This document shows, piece after piece, positions 9,388 to 18,366 of a DNA stretch of 64,000 bases; the stretch's first letter is position 1; each line of letters opens with the position of its first letter. This DNA comes from Cellulophaga sp. RHA19 (GTDB lineage Bacteria; Bacteroidota; Bacteroidia; Flavobacteriales; Flavobacteriaceae), in the NCBI RefSeq assembly GCF_002813425.1, contig NZ_PHUL01000001.1:1685001-1749000 (forward strand), written 5' to 3'. Both the position numbers and the translations under genes were made by a program. The notes under the pieces were generated by a model that saw nothing but the letters and a program-made list of their open reading frames with translations, had not been told where the DNA came from and searched no databases.

Positions 9388-9657
9388 TTATTTTCTAATA
9401 CCTAATTCTGCAATAATTGCACGGTAACGTACAATATCTTTTTTGATTAAGTAATCTAGAAGACTTCTTCTTTTACCTACCAATTTAACTAGAGAACGCT
9501 CAGTGTTGTAATCTTTGTGATTTCTTCTTAAGTGACCAGTTAAGTGGTTAATTCTGTGTGTAAACAAAGCAATTTGTGCTTCTGCAGTACCAGAATCTTT
9601 TTCGTTTTTACCGTGTTTCTTAAAGATTTCGGTTTTTACTTCTTTTGTTAAATACAT
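9388..9657 (-). CDS. rpsO: 30S ribosomal protein S15
   Basis: This 89-aa protein binds the central domain of 16S rRNA early in small-subunit assembly and forms an intersubunit bridge. The family signature is present in full: 'TGTAEAQIALFTHRINHLTGHL' (its part 'QIALFTHRINHLTGHL') followed by 'HLRRNHKDYNTERSLVKLVGKRRSLLDYL'-type sequence with the conserved His and Asp/Ser rRNA contacts. The length equals that of E. coli S15. A TAnnTTTG promoter element lies 54 nt upstream, leaving a leader of roughly 45 nt that could hold the S15 autoregulatory site. Confidence 0.97.
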   Translation of the reverse strand: MYLTKEVKTEIFKKHGKNEKDSGTAEAQIALFTHRINHLTGHLRRNHKDYNTERSLVKLVGKRRSLLDYLIKKDIVRYRAIIAELGIRK

Positions 9658-9710
9658 TCCAATATTTGTTTAATGATTTTTATGTATATGACTGAATCTC
9701 AATCAAGCCG

Positions 9711-9718
9711 CAAATGTA
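9711..9718 (-). promoter_or_regulatory. -7 promoter element of rpsO
   Basis: TACATTTG on the minus strand matches the Bacteroidota -7 consensus TAnnTTTG and lies 54 nt upstream of the rpsO ATG. No clear -33 TTG is seen at the preferred distance. Confidence 0.5.
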
Positions 9719-9837
9719 CAATTTATTTGTGAGACTTTTATTCTTGAATAAAATATTTTTTAAACTTTAATAAAGGCATTAATTTTATAAACCATTATAA
9801 AGTTTACTAACTACTTTTTTAAGTATTACACAGTTTT

Positions 9838-9891
9838 AAAAAAATAATCCTTGCTTATATAAACTATTAATAGCGTCTAGAAGCAAGGATT
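9838..9891 (-). terminator. Terminator of fbaA-accD
   Basis: An 11-bp perfect stem (AATCCTTGCTT / AAGCAAGGATT) with a 24-nt loop is followed by a T-rich run on the minus strand, 27 nt past the accD stop. Confidence 0.75.
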
Positions 9892-9917
9892 AAAGTATTG
9901 TAAAAATCTATTTTGAC

Positions 9918-10796
9918 TTAAGCAGAAATAGGTTTTTGTTTACGAACAGGGTTGTTTTGTATCAAATCTAGATAAAGATTTATTTTTTGTTTTAAATCTC
10001 TTCTATGTGTAATAAAATCTAAAAATCCGTGCTCTTTTAAAAATTCTGCAGACTGAAAACCTTCTGGAAGGTCTTTACCTGTAGTATCTTTTACAATTCT
10101 AGGACCTGCAAAACCAATTAAGGCTCCAGGCTCAGATATATTAATATCACCTAACATTGCATAAGATGCTGTAGTACCACCAGTTGTTGGGTCTGTACAT
10201 AAAGAAATGTATGGCAAATTAGCCTCTGCTAATTGCGCTAACTTAACAGATGTTTTTGCAAGTTGCATAAGAGACAATGCAGCCTCCATCATACGTGCTC
10301 CTCCAGATTTTGAAATCATCATAAAAGGAACCTTCTTTTTTATAGCAAAATCTATAGCTCTTGCTATTTTTTCACCAACAACGCTTCCCATAGAGCCACC
10401 AATAAAGCTAAAATCCATACAAGCAATAACAATATCACTACCATTAGATTTACCTATTGCAGTTCTAACAGCGTCTTGTAGCCCTGTTTTTTTCTCGGCT
10501 GCTTTTAAGCGATCTACATACTTCTTAGTATCTTCAAACTTTAAAGGGTCTTTAGATGATAGTTTTTCGTCTAATTCTTTAAACTTATTATCATCAAAAA
10601 GTATTTCAAAATATTCCTTACTTCCTATTCTTACGTGGTAGTCATCTTCTGGACTAACGTAAAAATTCTTTGCTAAAACTTCAGATTCAACAATTTTACC
10701 TGTTGGAGATTTATACCACAATCCTTTAGGAGTGTCTTTTTTCTCTTCTGTAGCTGTTTGTATTCCTTTTTCTTTTCTTTTAAACCAAGCCGACAT
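9918..10796 (-). CDS. accD: Acetyl-CoA carboxylase carboxyltransferase subunit beta, zinc-ribbon cysteines lost
   Basis: The 292-aa beta subunit of the carboxyltransferase transfers CO2 from biotin carboxyl carrier protein to acetyl-CoA, giving malonyl-CoA for fatty-acid synthesis. The crotonase-like core is typical: '[15 protein letters not shown]', '[11 protein letters not shown]', '[17 protein letters not shown]', '[13 protein letters not shown]' and '[16 protein letters not shown]'. The N-terminal region aligns with the 'GVWTKC..C' zinc ribbon of other AccDs, but here it reads '[12 protein letters not shown]...[12 protein letters not shown]', so none of the four zinc-binding cysteines remains. 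It follows fbaA by 32 nt, so the two are probably cotranscribed. AccA is not in the window. Confidence 0.94.
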   Translation of the reverse strand: MSAWFKRKEKGIQTATEEKKDTPKGLWYKSPTGKIVESEVLAKNFYVSPEDDYHVRIGSKEYFEILFDDNKFKELDEKLSSKDPLKFEDTKKYVDRLKAAEKKTGLQDAVRTAIGKSNGSDIVIACMDFSFIGGSMGSVVGEKIARAIDFAIKKKVPFMMISKSGGARMMEAALSLMQLAKTSVKLAQLAEANLPYISLCTDPTTGGTTASYAMLGDINISEPGALIGFAGPRIVKDTTGKDLPEGFQSAEFLKEHGFLDFITHRRDLKQKINLYLDLIQNNPVRKQKPISA

Positions 10797-10828
10797 AAAA
10801 TAATATTAAATTAAGTGGGGATCTTTTA

Positions 10829-11896
10829 TTATAATGTATTTACATTATTAAGATCCTCAAATGCTTTCTTTAAACGTGTACTAAACGTTTTCTCTCCTTC
10901 ACGAAGCCAAACTCTTGGATCGTAAAACTTTTTATTAGGTACATCTGCACCATCTGGGTTTCCTATTTGTGCTTGTAAATAGTCTTTTTTACCCAATACA
11001 TAATCTCTAACACCTTCTAAAAATGCGTATTGTAAATCTGTATCAATATTCATTTTTATTACTCCGTAACCAATTGCTTCTCTAATTTCTTCTAATGTAG
11101 AACCAGATCCTCCGTGAAAAACAAAATCAATATGATTTTCTTCTACATTGTACTTTTTAGTGATATACTCCTGTGAATTTAATAAAATTTTTGGAGTTAA
11201 TTTTACATTACCTGGCTTATACACACCGTGTACATTACCAAATGCAGCAGCAATTGTAAACTTAGGGCTTACTTTAGATAGTTCTTCGTAAGCATAAGCA
11301 ACTTCTTCTGGTTGTGTGTATAGTTTAGAATCATCTACATCAGAATTATCTACACCATCTTCTTCTCCACCAGTAATACCTAATTCAATTTCTAAAGTCA
11401 TATCCATTTTTGCCATTCTAGCAAGATACTCTTTACAAATTTCTATGTTTTCTTCAATTGGCTCTTCAGATAAATCTATCATATGAGAACTAAATAAAGA
11501 TTTTCCTGTTTCTTTATAATGTGCTTCACTAGCATCTAATAAACCATCTATCCAGGGTAATAGTTTTTTAGCACAGTGGTCTGTGTGCAAAATAACAGTA
11601 GCACCGTAAACTTTTGCTAATTCATGCACGTGTTTTGCACCTGCAACTGCACCAGCAATAGCTGCTTTTTGGTCTTCATTAGATAACCCTTTACCAGCGT
11701 TAAATTGAGCACCTCCGTTAGAGAATTGAATAATTACAGGAGCGTTTAAGCTTGCTGCTGTTTCCATAACACTATTAATTGTGTCAGATCCAATTACATT
11801 AACTGCAGGTAAGGCAAAGCCTTTTTCTTTTGCGTAGTTAAAAATTTCTTGTACTTGGTCGCCTGTAGCAACTCCAGGTTTAATGTTGTGAGCCAT
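10829..11896 (-). CDS. fbaA: Class II fructose-bisphosphate aldolase
   Basis: This zinc-dependent aldolase interconverts fructose-1,6-bisphosphate with glyceraldehyde-3-phosphate and dihydroxyacetone phosphate in glycolysis and gluconeogenesis. The metal ligands and active-site loops are visible: 'ILHTDHCAKKLLPW' near 102-115, 'EIELGITGGEEDGVDNSD' near 170-187 (type A loop), 'AFGNVHGVYKPGN', 'VFHGGSGST' and 'KMNIDTDLQYA'. The length of 355 aa matches the E. coli FbaA class (359 aa). It is the first gene of a two-gene unit with accD, and a TAnnTTTG element lies 36 nt upstream. Confidence 0.96.
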   Translation of the reverse strand: MAHNIKPGVATGDQVQEIFNYAKEKGFALPAVNVIGSDTINSVMETAASLNAPVIIQFSNGGAQFNAGKGLSNEDQKAAIAGAVAGAKHVHELAKVYGATVILHTDHCAKKLLPWIDGLLDASEAHYKETGKSLFSSHMIDLSEEPIEENIEICKEYLARMAKMDMTLEIELGITGGEEDGVDNSDVDDSKLYTQPEEVAYAYEELSKVSPKFTIAAAFGNVHGVYKPGNVKLTPKILLNSQEYITKKYNVEENHIDFVFHGGSGSTLEEIREAIGYGVIKMNIDTDLQYAFLEGVRDYVLGKKDYLQAQIGNPDGADVPNKKFYDPRVWLREGEKTFSTRLKKAFEDLNNVNTL

Positions 11897-11931
11897 ACTT
11901 TATGTGTTGGTATTTTATTAGATTAACAAAG

Positions 11932-11939
11932 CAAAAGTA
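11932..11939 (-). promoter_or_regulatory. -7 promoter element of fbaA-accD
   Basis: TACTTTTG on the minus strand fits TAnnTTTG and lies 36 nt before the fbaA ATG, within the 58-nt gap after the TamL/BamA-like gene. Confidence 0.5.
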
Positions 11940-11954
11940 ATAAAATATTTAGGG

Positions 11955-14531
11955 TTAAAAAGGATAATTAACACCAATGTTTATTGTGGCATTACTAAAA
12001 TTATATTCATTAAACCATCTTTTTGATGCTTCTAACTCTGGATTATATGTTTTAAAACCAGTATCTAAACGTAGTACAAAGAATGTAAAATCATACCTTA
12101 AACCAAAGCCTGTACCTAATGCTATTTCTTCTAAAGAATTGAAATCTTTAAAGATTGCATCTTCATTTTCTTCGTTATCAAATACGTTCCAAATATTACC
12201 TGCATCTGCAAATAAAGCGCCTTTTATACTACCTGCAATAGGGAATCTAAATTCTAAATTTGCTGCAATTTTTAGGTTGGCTTCATTAAAATCATTTAAA
12301 GATTGTGTGCTTCCTGGTCCTAAAGAATAGGCGTTCCAGGCACGGTTGTCATTAGAGCCGCCAGCAAAGTAACTTTTTGCAAAAGGTATACTGTTAGAGT
12401 TGCCATAAGGTACTGCTATCCCTAGAAAACCTCTAAAGGCTAAAACGTTTTGAGACGGAAAACTCCAGTGCTTAATATAGTCAAAATCTGTTTTTATATA
12501 CTGAGAAAAAGGAACTCCAAAAATCTCTTTATGTCCATTTTCATTTTTCTTAAATTCTGTAACGCCAGATAATAGAGATAATAAGTTACCAGCACTTTCT
12601 ACCTTTATTTTAAATTGATGAAAATCATTGTCGTTAACACCATTTCTGCTGTCTTTAGAATAAGAAAAACTTGTAGCAAAAATTAGGTTGTTTTCTGTTA
12701 GTCTTTTTTCTCTTTCATCTATACTACTAACCTCTTTATAATCACTAGATGTTGTAGGTATTAAACCTTGGTTTAAAACCTGGTCTATAAAGCCACTTGT
12801 ACCGGTAGGAATTATTAGTTTTGGGTCAGAATCGCTATCAGATGTTTCAAAAAACGCACTTAAGGCAGGGTTGTCTTGGTAATCATCTGCAATTTTATCT
12901 AGTCTGCTGTATGTACTTTGGTATACATTGTAAAACCTACCAGGGTTTAAATTTCTAATAAACTGTACATTTATTAATTCTAAAGAATTTTTTTTAAATT
13001 GAGAAGGAGACCAGTTGTATCCTAAAATAGCATTAAAATTTTGCTTATCTAAACCTATGTTTTTCTGAAAATTTGTACCAATTACCATTCTTGTTTGTGG
13101 TAACATATAAGGAGGTATAATTTTTTTAGTTTTAAAAGGCATCCATATTCTAGGTACAGTTAAATTAACATCTGCCCCAATTTCGGAGACAGAGTTCTCA
13201 TTAGGATTGTTAACTTCACTTAAAACACCAACAGAACCACGAGCGGATATACTAAGTGTTTCTGCGCCACCAAAAACATTTTTAATATTTAAAGATGTGC
13301 TAAGAGCAGCGCCAAGTCTTTGTATGTTAGAGTGTGTACCTTCTACGTTAGTTTCTAGAGTGTATTTTTTTAAAGGTGATAAATAAATATTTGTATTAAG
13401 CTTACTTGTTAAAGTGTCAAAAGTAATGTTAGGGTATTTAAACGTATTTAAATTACTTATTTGTTTGTACGTTCTAGACTTATTTATTTCTCTGTAAATA
13501 CTATCTTTTTTTATAAAAATGGCATTAGTTATAGCTTTAGGTTTATACTTTAACTTGTCTTTGTAAAAAAGTGTATAGTTGTCATATTTAATAGATTTCA
13601 TTTTAGAAATATCATCTCCAAAAAAATAATCTGTATAAATATTTATAGTGTCAAACTTGTAAATTTTATATTCTGTTAGTTTGTTTTCTCCTCTTTGCTT
13701 AAGGTTGCTAATACGTAGCTCAACCTCCATTTTTTTAGAGATTGGTTTTAGTGTACTGTCACTAGGAATGTCATAAATAATAGAGTTTTCTTGAAAATTA
13801 AATATTCCTGTATTTCTAAACAAGTTAGTTAAACGCTCTCTTTCTTTATATAAGTTAGAGGCGTTGTATTGTTCGTTTTCTTTTAAAAAAGAGTTTTCTA
13901 CATTTAAATTGTAGATGGAGTCTAATGTTTTAGAACTGATGGTTTTAGTTATGCTATCTATAATATATGGGTCTCCAAGTTGTAACTTGTAATTAATATG
14001 TGCACGCTGTTTTTTATTAATAGAGTCTATTTGGTATGATGATTTAGTGTCAAAATACCCTTTACTATCATAATAAGACTTTAAAAGTTTTGCAGATTTT
14101 GCAGATTTAGATGTGTCTATAATTGCAGGAGATTCTCCTATGTTTTTTAGCCATTGACTGGCACCTTTTACCATAAAAGATTCTCCTAGGCCATCTACCT
14201 GTTTTTTAGATAAAAATTTATTTAAACGTTCTACGCGTTTGGGTTTTTTATGCAACCAAACTTGGTACAAAGAGTCTGGGTTATCTTTAGCCAGGTTGTA
14301 TAAGTTTAAACGTAATGGATAACCTAATAAATTACTATTTGGTTTTTGAGAAATTAAGCTAAATGCTTCTTCGCTTTTTATTTTTTTACCATCAGCAGTA
14401 ATGGTGTTTTTTGTTAATAAAAGCTCGTCATCTTCTACTTTTTTTAGCGCATTACAAGATGTTATTGCTATAACTAGCAATAATAAACTTATTTTAGCAA
14501 AATGTTTTGTGTTACGTAAGCGCATTTTCAT
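11955..14531 (-). CDS. TamL/BamA-family outer-membrane lipoprotein
   Basis: An Omp85-superfamily protein of about 858 aa. It starts with a lipoprotein signal peptide ('LLLLVIAITSC'), followed by a POTRA-like periplasmic region (about 25-330). The C-terminal half is a 16-strand beta-barrel, ending 'ATINIGVNYPF' with the aromatic last residue required by the BAM machinery. 'FFAGGSNDNRAWNAYSLGPG'-like sequence near 745 is the conserved loop-6 region (its part 'GSNDNRAW' corresponds to the VRGF/Y signature). A lipidated BamA homologue is typical of Bacteroidota (TamL) and probably acts with a TamB-like partner in envelope assembly. I prefer the ATG at 14531 over a TTG at 14573, because a TAnnTTTG element lies just upstream of it and the signal peptide begins there. 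Confidence 0.85.
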   Translation of the reverse strand: MKMRLRNTKHFAKISLLLLVIAITSCNALKKVEDDELLLTKNTITADGKKIKSEEAFSLISQKPNSNLLGYPLRLNLYNLAKDNPDSLYQVWLHKKPKRVERLNKFLSKKQVDGLGESFMVKGASQWLKNIGESPAIIDTSKSAKSAKLLKSYYDSKGYFDTKSSYQIDSINKKQRAHINYKLQLGDPYIIDSITKTISSKTLDSIYNLNVENSFLKENEQYNASNLYKERERLTNLFRNTGIFNFQENSIIYDIPSDSTLKPISKKMEVELRISNLKQRGENKLTEYKIYKFDTINIYTDYFFGDDISKMKSIKYDNYTLFYKDKLKYKPKAITNAIFIKKDSIYREINKSRTYKQISNLNTFKYPNITFDTLTSKLNTNIYLSPLKKYTLETNVEGTHSNIQRLGAALSTSLNIKNVFGGAETLSISARGSVGVLSEVNNPNENSVSEIGADVNLTVPRIWMPFKTKKIIPPYMLPQTRMVIGTNFQKNIGLDKQNFNAILGYNWSPSQFKKNSLELINVQFIRNLNPGRFYNVYQSTYSRLDKIADDYQDNPALSAFFETSDSDSDPKLIIPTGTSGFIDQVLNQGLIPTTSSDYKEVSSIDEREKRLTENNLIFATSFSYSKDSRNGVNDNDFHQFKIKVESAGNLLSLLSGVTEFKKNENGHKEIFGVPFSQYIKTDFDYIKHWSFPSQNVLAFRGFLGIAVPYGNSNSIPFAKSYFAGGSNDNRAWNAYSLGPGSTQSLNDFNEANLKIAANLEFRFPIAGSIKGALFADAGNIWNVFDNEENEDAIFKDFNSLEEIALGTGFGLRYDFTFFVLRLDTGFKTYNPELEASKRWFNEYNFSNATINIGVNYPF

Positions 14532-14537
14532 AGAGTT

Positions 14538-14545
14538 CAAAAATA
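14538..14545 (-). promoter_or_regulatory. -7 promoter element of the TamL/BamA-like gene
   Basis: TATTTTTG on the minus strand lies only 6 nt upstream of the ATG at 14531. The transcript would be almost leaderless. The element sits in the 24-nt gap shared with the divergent RNA methyltransferase gene. Confidence 0.5.
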
Positions 14546-14555
14546 CATTATTTGT

Positions 14556-15284
14556 ATGGTTAGTAAAAGCCAAATAAAATTTATAAAGAATCTACAGCAA
14601 AAAAAGCACCGAACAGAGCATAAATTGTTTGTAGTAGAAGGGGTAAAGACGGTAAAAGAGTTGGTAAAGGCCAACATAAAGCCTTATGCAATTTATACAA
14701 CAAGTTCTACTGTTTTAGAGGATGAAACTTTTAAAAGTGAGTTAGTTTCTACTGCTGATTTAAAAAAGATAAGTGCCTTAAAAACTCCTAATAATATTTT
14801 AGCTGTTTTTCATCAGCCTAAAGAAAAAAAGATTACTACAAATAATTGGGTTGTTGCTGTAGATGATGTTCGTGATCCTGGAAATTTAGGTACTATAATA
14901 AGGTTGTGTGACTGGTTTGGTATCACTAACTTATTTTGTTCTACCCAAACTGTAGATTGTTACAATCCAAAAACATTACAGGCAACAATGGGTTCTTTAG
15001 CAAGGGTTAATATTGTGTATGGTGATTTAGAAGCGTTTTTAAAATCGACAAAAATGCCGGTTTATGGTGCTTTTATGGACGGAAAAAATGTGTACAAAGA
15101 AAGTTTTGCAGTAGAAAATGGTGTTTTGGTAATGGGAAATGAAGCCAACGGTGTTTCTGCAGCAGTTGAAGAACTAATAACTAAAAAAATAAGCATACCA
15201 CAATACGGAGCAAAAACTACAGAGAGTTTAAATGTAGCAACAGCAACAGCAATTTTACTAAACGAAATTAGAAGAGGAGCTTAA
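14556..15284 (+). CDS. SpoU/TrmH-family RNA 2'-O-methyltransferase
   Basis: A 242-aa SPOUT-class RNA ribose methyltransferase. A short N-terminal substrate-binding domain ('KHRTEHKLFVVEGVKTVKEL' at about 17-36) precedes the trefoil-knot domain. Motif 1 is 'DDVRDPGNLGTIIR' near 107-120, motif 2 is 'VLVMGNEANGVS' near 191-202 and motif 3 is 'SLNVATATAILLNE' near 225-238. The target (tRNA or 23S rRNA) cannot be assigned from sequence alone. It is divergent from the TamL/BamA-like gene with only 24 nt between the start codons, so their promoters must overlap or lie inside each other's genes. It converges on porT with a 5-nt gap. Confidence 0.88.
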   Translation: MVSKSQIKFIKNLQQKKHRTEHKLFVVEGVKTVKELVKANIKPYAIYTTSSTVLEDETFKSELVSTADLKKISALKTPNNILAVFHQPKEKKITTNNWVVAVDDVRDPGNLGTIIRLCDWFGITNLFCSTQTVDCYNPKTLQATMGSLARVNIVYGDLEAFLKSTKMPVYGAFMDGKNVYKESFAVENGVLVMGNEANGVSAAVEELITKKISIPQYGAKTTESLNVATATAILLNEIRRGA

Positions 15285-15289
15285 GGGTG

Positions 15290-15985
15290 TTACTCAAAAG
15301 TAAAGTTTATAAAAATACCTCTTGTTTTCATAGAGTTAATATTTCCTGTCCAAGGACTATTAGGGTCTGCATCTGGTACCAACTCATTGTTAATAGCAAA
15401 AACACCTCTAATAGAAGGTGAAAACTTAAAATACTCTAGGTAAAAATCTATTCCAAAACCCATTTCATAATAATAGGTAGCTTTCTTCATTCTAAATGTA
15501 GCACTACTATTATCTTCTACGCTATCTTCATTGGCGCTTAAATTCATAGATGTAGATGCTCCACCAATAATATAAGGTTTCCAGTTTCCTATTCTTCTTG
15601 TGCTTACTTTAAGTAAAAGCGGAAAGTTTATGTAGGTGCTTTTTATTTCTCTAATGGCATCATTAACATCTGTAAAACCTCTAAACCCTAATGTTCTTTT
15701 TGTGTAATGTAAACCAGGTTCAAAACGTAGATCTAAAAAATCGTTTAATCTAAGTTCTCCAATTAAACCTACGTTAAATCCCATAGATTTATCAACTAAA
15801 ACATCACCTAAATCATCTTTATAGTCAAATTTAAAGTCGTATTGGTTAAAACCTAAAAAGTATCCCCAGTTTAAAGGGCGTAAATCTTCGGACTCTAAAT
15901 TTAGAATAGGATCTTCATTAAACTGCGCATTTATAGTGCTAGCAGTAATAAAAAGGCACAAAAAAAGAAACAGAATTTTTTTCAT
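15290..15985 (-). CDS. porT: Type IX secretion / gliding protein PorT (SprT)
   Basis: A 231-aa outer-membrane beta-barrel protein of the PorT family, needed for T9SS function in Porphyromonas gingivalis and (as SprT) for gliding in Flavobacterium johnsoniae. A cleavable signal peptide ends near 'ASTINA'. Alternating aromatic and hydrophobic strands run to a C-terminal 'GIFINFTFE'. Family hallmarks are 'LNWGYFLGFNQYDFKFDY'-type N-terminal strands and 'LRFEPGLHYTKRTLGF' (about 82-97). The assignment also rests on the downstream-of-menG/ubiE position, which I recall as common in Flavobacteriaceae. It fits the presence of T9SS substrates and a plug-like protein in the same window. Confidence 0.85.
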   Translation of the reverse strand: MKKILFLFLCLFITASTINAQFNEDPILNLESEDLRPLNWGYFLGFNQYDFKFDYKDDLGDVLVDKSMGFNVGLIGELRLNDFLDLRFEPGLHYTKRTLGFRGFTDVNDAIREIKSTYINFPLLLKVSTRRIGNWKPYIIGGASTSMNLSANEDSVEDNSSATFRMKKATYYYEMGFGIDFYLEYFKFSPSIRGVFAINNELVPDADPNSPWTGNINSMKTRGIFINFTFE

Positions 15986-15999
15986 TGGATTTTCATATC

Positions 16000-16728
16000 T
16001 TATTTAGATGCAACGTAAATGGATGCAACTCCAAAAGTTTGCGGCTTATTCTCTATAGATATAAACCCATTTTTTTGTAAAATATTGTTGAACTCTTTTC
16101 CGTGAGGAAAAATAGATGCAGATTCAGATAAATAAGAGTATGCAGTACGGTCTTTAGAGAACATTTTACCAATGGTAGGTAGTATGTATTTTGTGTAAAA
16201 TTTATAACCTTGTTTAAAAGGTGTTTTTGTTGGTACAGAAGTTTCTAAAACAACAAAAGTCCCTTTTGGTTTTAATACACGTAAAATTTCTGTTAGTCCT
16301 TTGTCTAGGTTTTCAAAATTACGCACACCAAAGGCTACGGTTATGGCATCAAAAGAGTTATCACCAAAAGGTAAATTTTCACTATCACCAATAATCATAT
16401 CTATGGTGTTGTTTAAATTTTTAGCAGCTACTTTTTGTTTGCCAACATCTAACATACCAGGAGAAATATCTAAACCTGTAATTTTAGTAGCGCCTGTTTT
16501 TGTAAGATTAATAGCAAGGTCACCTGTGCCTGTAGCAATATCTAAAATGGTTTTAGGTTTTTTGGCTTTTAAAAGATTAACCACTCTTTTGCGCCATTTA
16601 ATATCTATTCCAAAAGAAATTACTCTGTTTAAGCCATCATAATTCTTAGAAATGGTATCAAACATTTGTGTAACCTGTTCCTTTTTCCCAAGTTCAGAAT
16701 CTTTATAAGGAGTAACTTTTTCTGCCAT
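16000..16728 (-). CDS. ubiE: Demethylmenaquinone methyltransferase
   Basis: This enzyme carries out the last step of menaquinone synthesis, C-methylation of demethylmenaquinone with S-adenosylmethionine (also called menG). The class I methyltransferase fold shows '[13 protein letters not shown]' (motif I, about 60-72), '[15 protein letters not shown]' (about 83-97), the UbiE signature '[20 protein letters not shown]' near 126-145, and '[13 protein letters not shown]'. The length of 242 aa fits the family. It lies 14 nt upstream of porT on the same strand, so both are probably in one transcript. Menaquinone is the expected electron acceptor of the Nqr complex encoded further along. Confidence 0.95.
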   Translation of the reverse strand: MAEKVTPYKDSELGKKEQVTQMFDTISKNYDGLNRVISFGIDIKWRKRVVNLLKAKKPKTILDIATGTGDLAINLTKTGATKITGLDISPGMLDVGKQKVAAKNLNNTIDMIIGDSENLPFGDNSFDAITVAFGVRNFENLDKGLTEILRVLKPKGTFVVLETSVPTKTPFKQGYKFYTKYILPTIGKMFSKDRTAYSYLSESASIFPHGKEFNNILQKNGFISIENKPQTFGVASIYVASK

Positions 16729-16742
16729 TGTTATTTTTTTTG

Positions 16743-16750
16743 CAAAGATA
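16743..16750 (-). promoter_or_regulatory. -7 promoter element of ubiE-porT
   Basis: TATCTTTG on the minus strand fits TAnnTTTG and lies 15 nt upstream of the ubiE ATG, giving a very short leader. Confidence 0.5.
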
Positions 16751-16960
16751 CTACAAAGGTTACATTTAATATCTTTTACATCCTTAAAAGAGCTAATGCT
16801 GGCTAGTATGTAATATAAAAGTGTATTAAGCGTTTAAAAAATAAGGGTTGTAAATGAGTAAGTTAACGGCTTATGAAATAAATAAATAACACAGTTTTAT
16901 TACAATTACAGTTATTATTTGTTTTTATGTCTATATAATGGCGAATTGTTTAAAATTGAG

Positions 16961-16968
16961 TAGTTTTG
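16961..16968 (+). promoter_or_regulatory. -7 promoter element of trkA-trkH
   Basis: TAGTTTTG fits TAnnTTTG and lies 47 nt upstream of the trkA ATG. A TTG lies upstream, but only 12 nt away, so the -33 box is uncertain. Confidence 0.45.
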
Positions 16969-17015
16969 CCCTCCAAAGTTTATACAGATATGCTTTGGCT
17001 TAGTTAAATATATTT

Positions 17016-18365
17016 ATGAAGATTATTATAGCAGGTGCAGGAGAGGTTGGCTTTCATTTGGCAAAATTATTGTCTTTTGAGTCACAAGATATTACCCTAA
17101 TAGATACCTATAAAGAGAGTTTAGCGTATGCAGATAGTCACTTAGATATTCGTGTTTTAAGGGGTGATGCTACATCTATTGCGGTTTTAAAAGATGCACA
17201 GGTTGAAAAATCTGATCTTGTAATTGGAGTTACGTCATCAGAAACTACCAATTTAACACTTTGTATTTTAGCTAAGCAATTAGGTTGTAAGCGTACTATT
17301 GCGCGTATATCTAATACCGAATTTATAAAAAATAAAGAAGAGCTTAATTTTGAGAAATTAGGAGTAGATGAACTTATTTCTCCAGAGGAGCTCGCGGCAA
17401 CAGAAATTCAGTTGTTATTAAACCAATCTGCTTTTAACGAAAGTTATGAGTTTGAGGATGGTGCGCTAATAATGATTGGTGTATCATTACCAAAATCGGC
17501 ACCATTTGTTGGTAAAATGGTTAAAGAAGCTGCTCGTATTTTTCCTGAATTAAACTTTATGCCTATAGCAATACAGCGTGTAGGTACGCAGTACACCATT
17601 ATACCAAGAGGTGATACTGAGTTTATGAAAGGAGATCAAGTATATTTTATAACCTCTAAAGAAGGTTTAGATGATTTATTGAAGCTTACCGGTAAAGAAA
17701 AGAAGCAAATTAAAAACGTGATGATTCACGGTGGTAGCAAGCTTGGCTATAAAGCTGCTCGTGATTTATGCGGAAAAAGGTTTAACGTTAAGCTTATAGA
17801 AAAAGATAAAGAAAGAGCAATGCAACTTGCAGACGATTTACCTAATGCTTTAGTAATTAATGCAGATGGGAGAATTGTTGAGGTTCTAGAGGAAGAAAAC
17901 TTGGATGCTATGGACGCATTTATATCTGTTACTTCAAATTCAGAAACCAATATTATGTCTTGTTTGGTTGCCAAATCTAGAAACATTAAAAAAACAATTG
18001 CCTTGGTAGAAAATATGGATTATTTTCAGCTATCGCATACTATTGGTATTGATACGTTAATCAATAAAAAACTTTTAGCAGCCAATAATATATTTAAACA
18101 TATTAGGCGTGGAGAAGTTGTGGCAATGACGCGTTTAAACAACCTTAATGCAGAAATTTTAGAGTTTGTCGTAAAAGACTGTTCTGCCGTTAATGGTAAA
18201 ATTATTAAAGAGTTAGATTTTCCTAGATCAGCAACCATTGGTGGTGTTGTTAGAAAAGGCGAAGGTATAATTGCTCTTGGAGATTTTAAAATCTTAGAAG
18301 GAGATAGGGTAGTAGTATGTTGTTTACCAAGGTCTATTCCTAAAATTGAAAAGCTTTTCTTGTAA
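17016..18365 (+). CDS. trkA: Trk potassium uptake system NAD-binding protein TrkA
   Basis: The 449-aa cytoplasmic gating ring subunit of the Trk potassium transporter. It has two RCK units in tandem. The first Rossmann domain begins 'IIIAGAGEVGFHLAKLL' and is followed by a TrkA-C domain. The second begins near residue 232 with 'VMIHGGSKLGYKAA' and ends in a second TrkA-C domain. The length is that of E. coli TrkA (458 aa). trkH follows after a single base, so the pair is translationally linked. Confidence 0.95.
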   Translation: MKIIIAGAGEVGFHLAKLLSFESQDITLIDTYKESLAYADSHLDIRVLRGDATSIAVLKDAQVEKSDLVIGVTSSETTNLTLCILAKQLGCKRTIARISNTEFIKNKEELNFEKLGVDELISPEELAATEIQLLLNQSAFNESYEFEDGALIMIGVSLPKSAPFVGKMVKEAARIFPELNFMPIAIQRVGTQYTIIPRGDTEFMKGDQVYFITSKEGLDDLLKLTGKEKKQIKNVMIHGGSKLGYKAARDLCGKRFNVKLIEKDKERAMQLADDLPNALVINADGRIVEVLEEENLDAMDAFISVTSNSETNIMSCLVAKSRNIKKTIALVENMDYFQLSHTIGIDTLINKKLLAANNIFKHIRRGEVVAMTRLNNLNAEILEFVVKDCSAVNGKIIKELDFPRSATIGGVVRKGEGIIALGDFKILEGDRVVVCCLPRSIPKIEKLFL

Positions 18366-18366
18366 A

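Noticed and set aside
14532..14573. TTG start at 14573 for the TamL/BamA-like gene
   Set aside because: It would overlap the divergent methyltransferase gene and place 14 residues before the lipoprotein signal peptide. A -7 element lies directly before the ATG at 14531.
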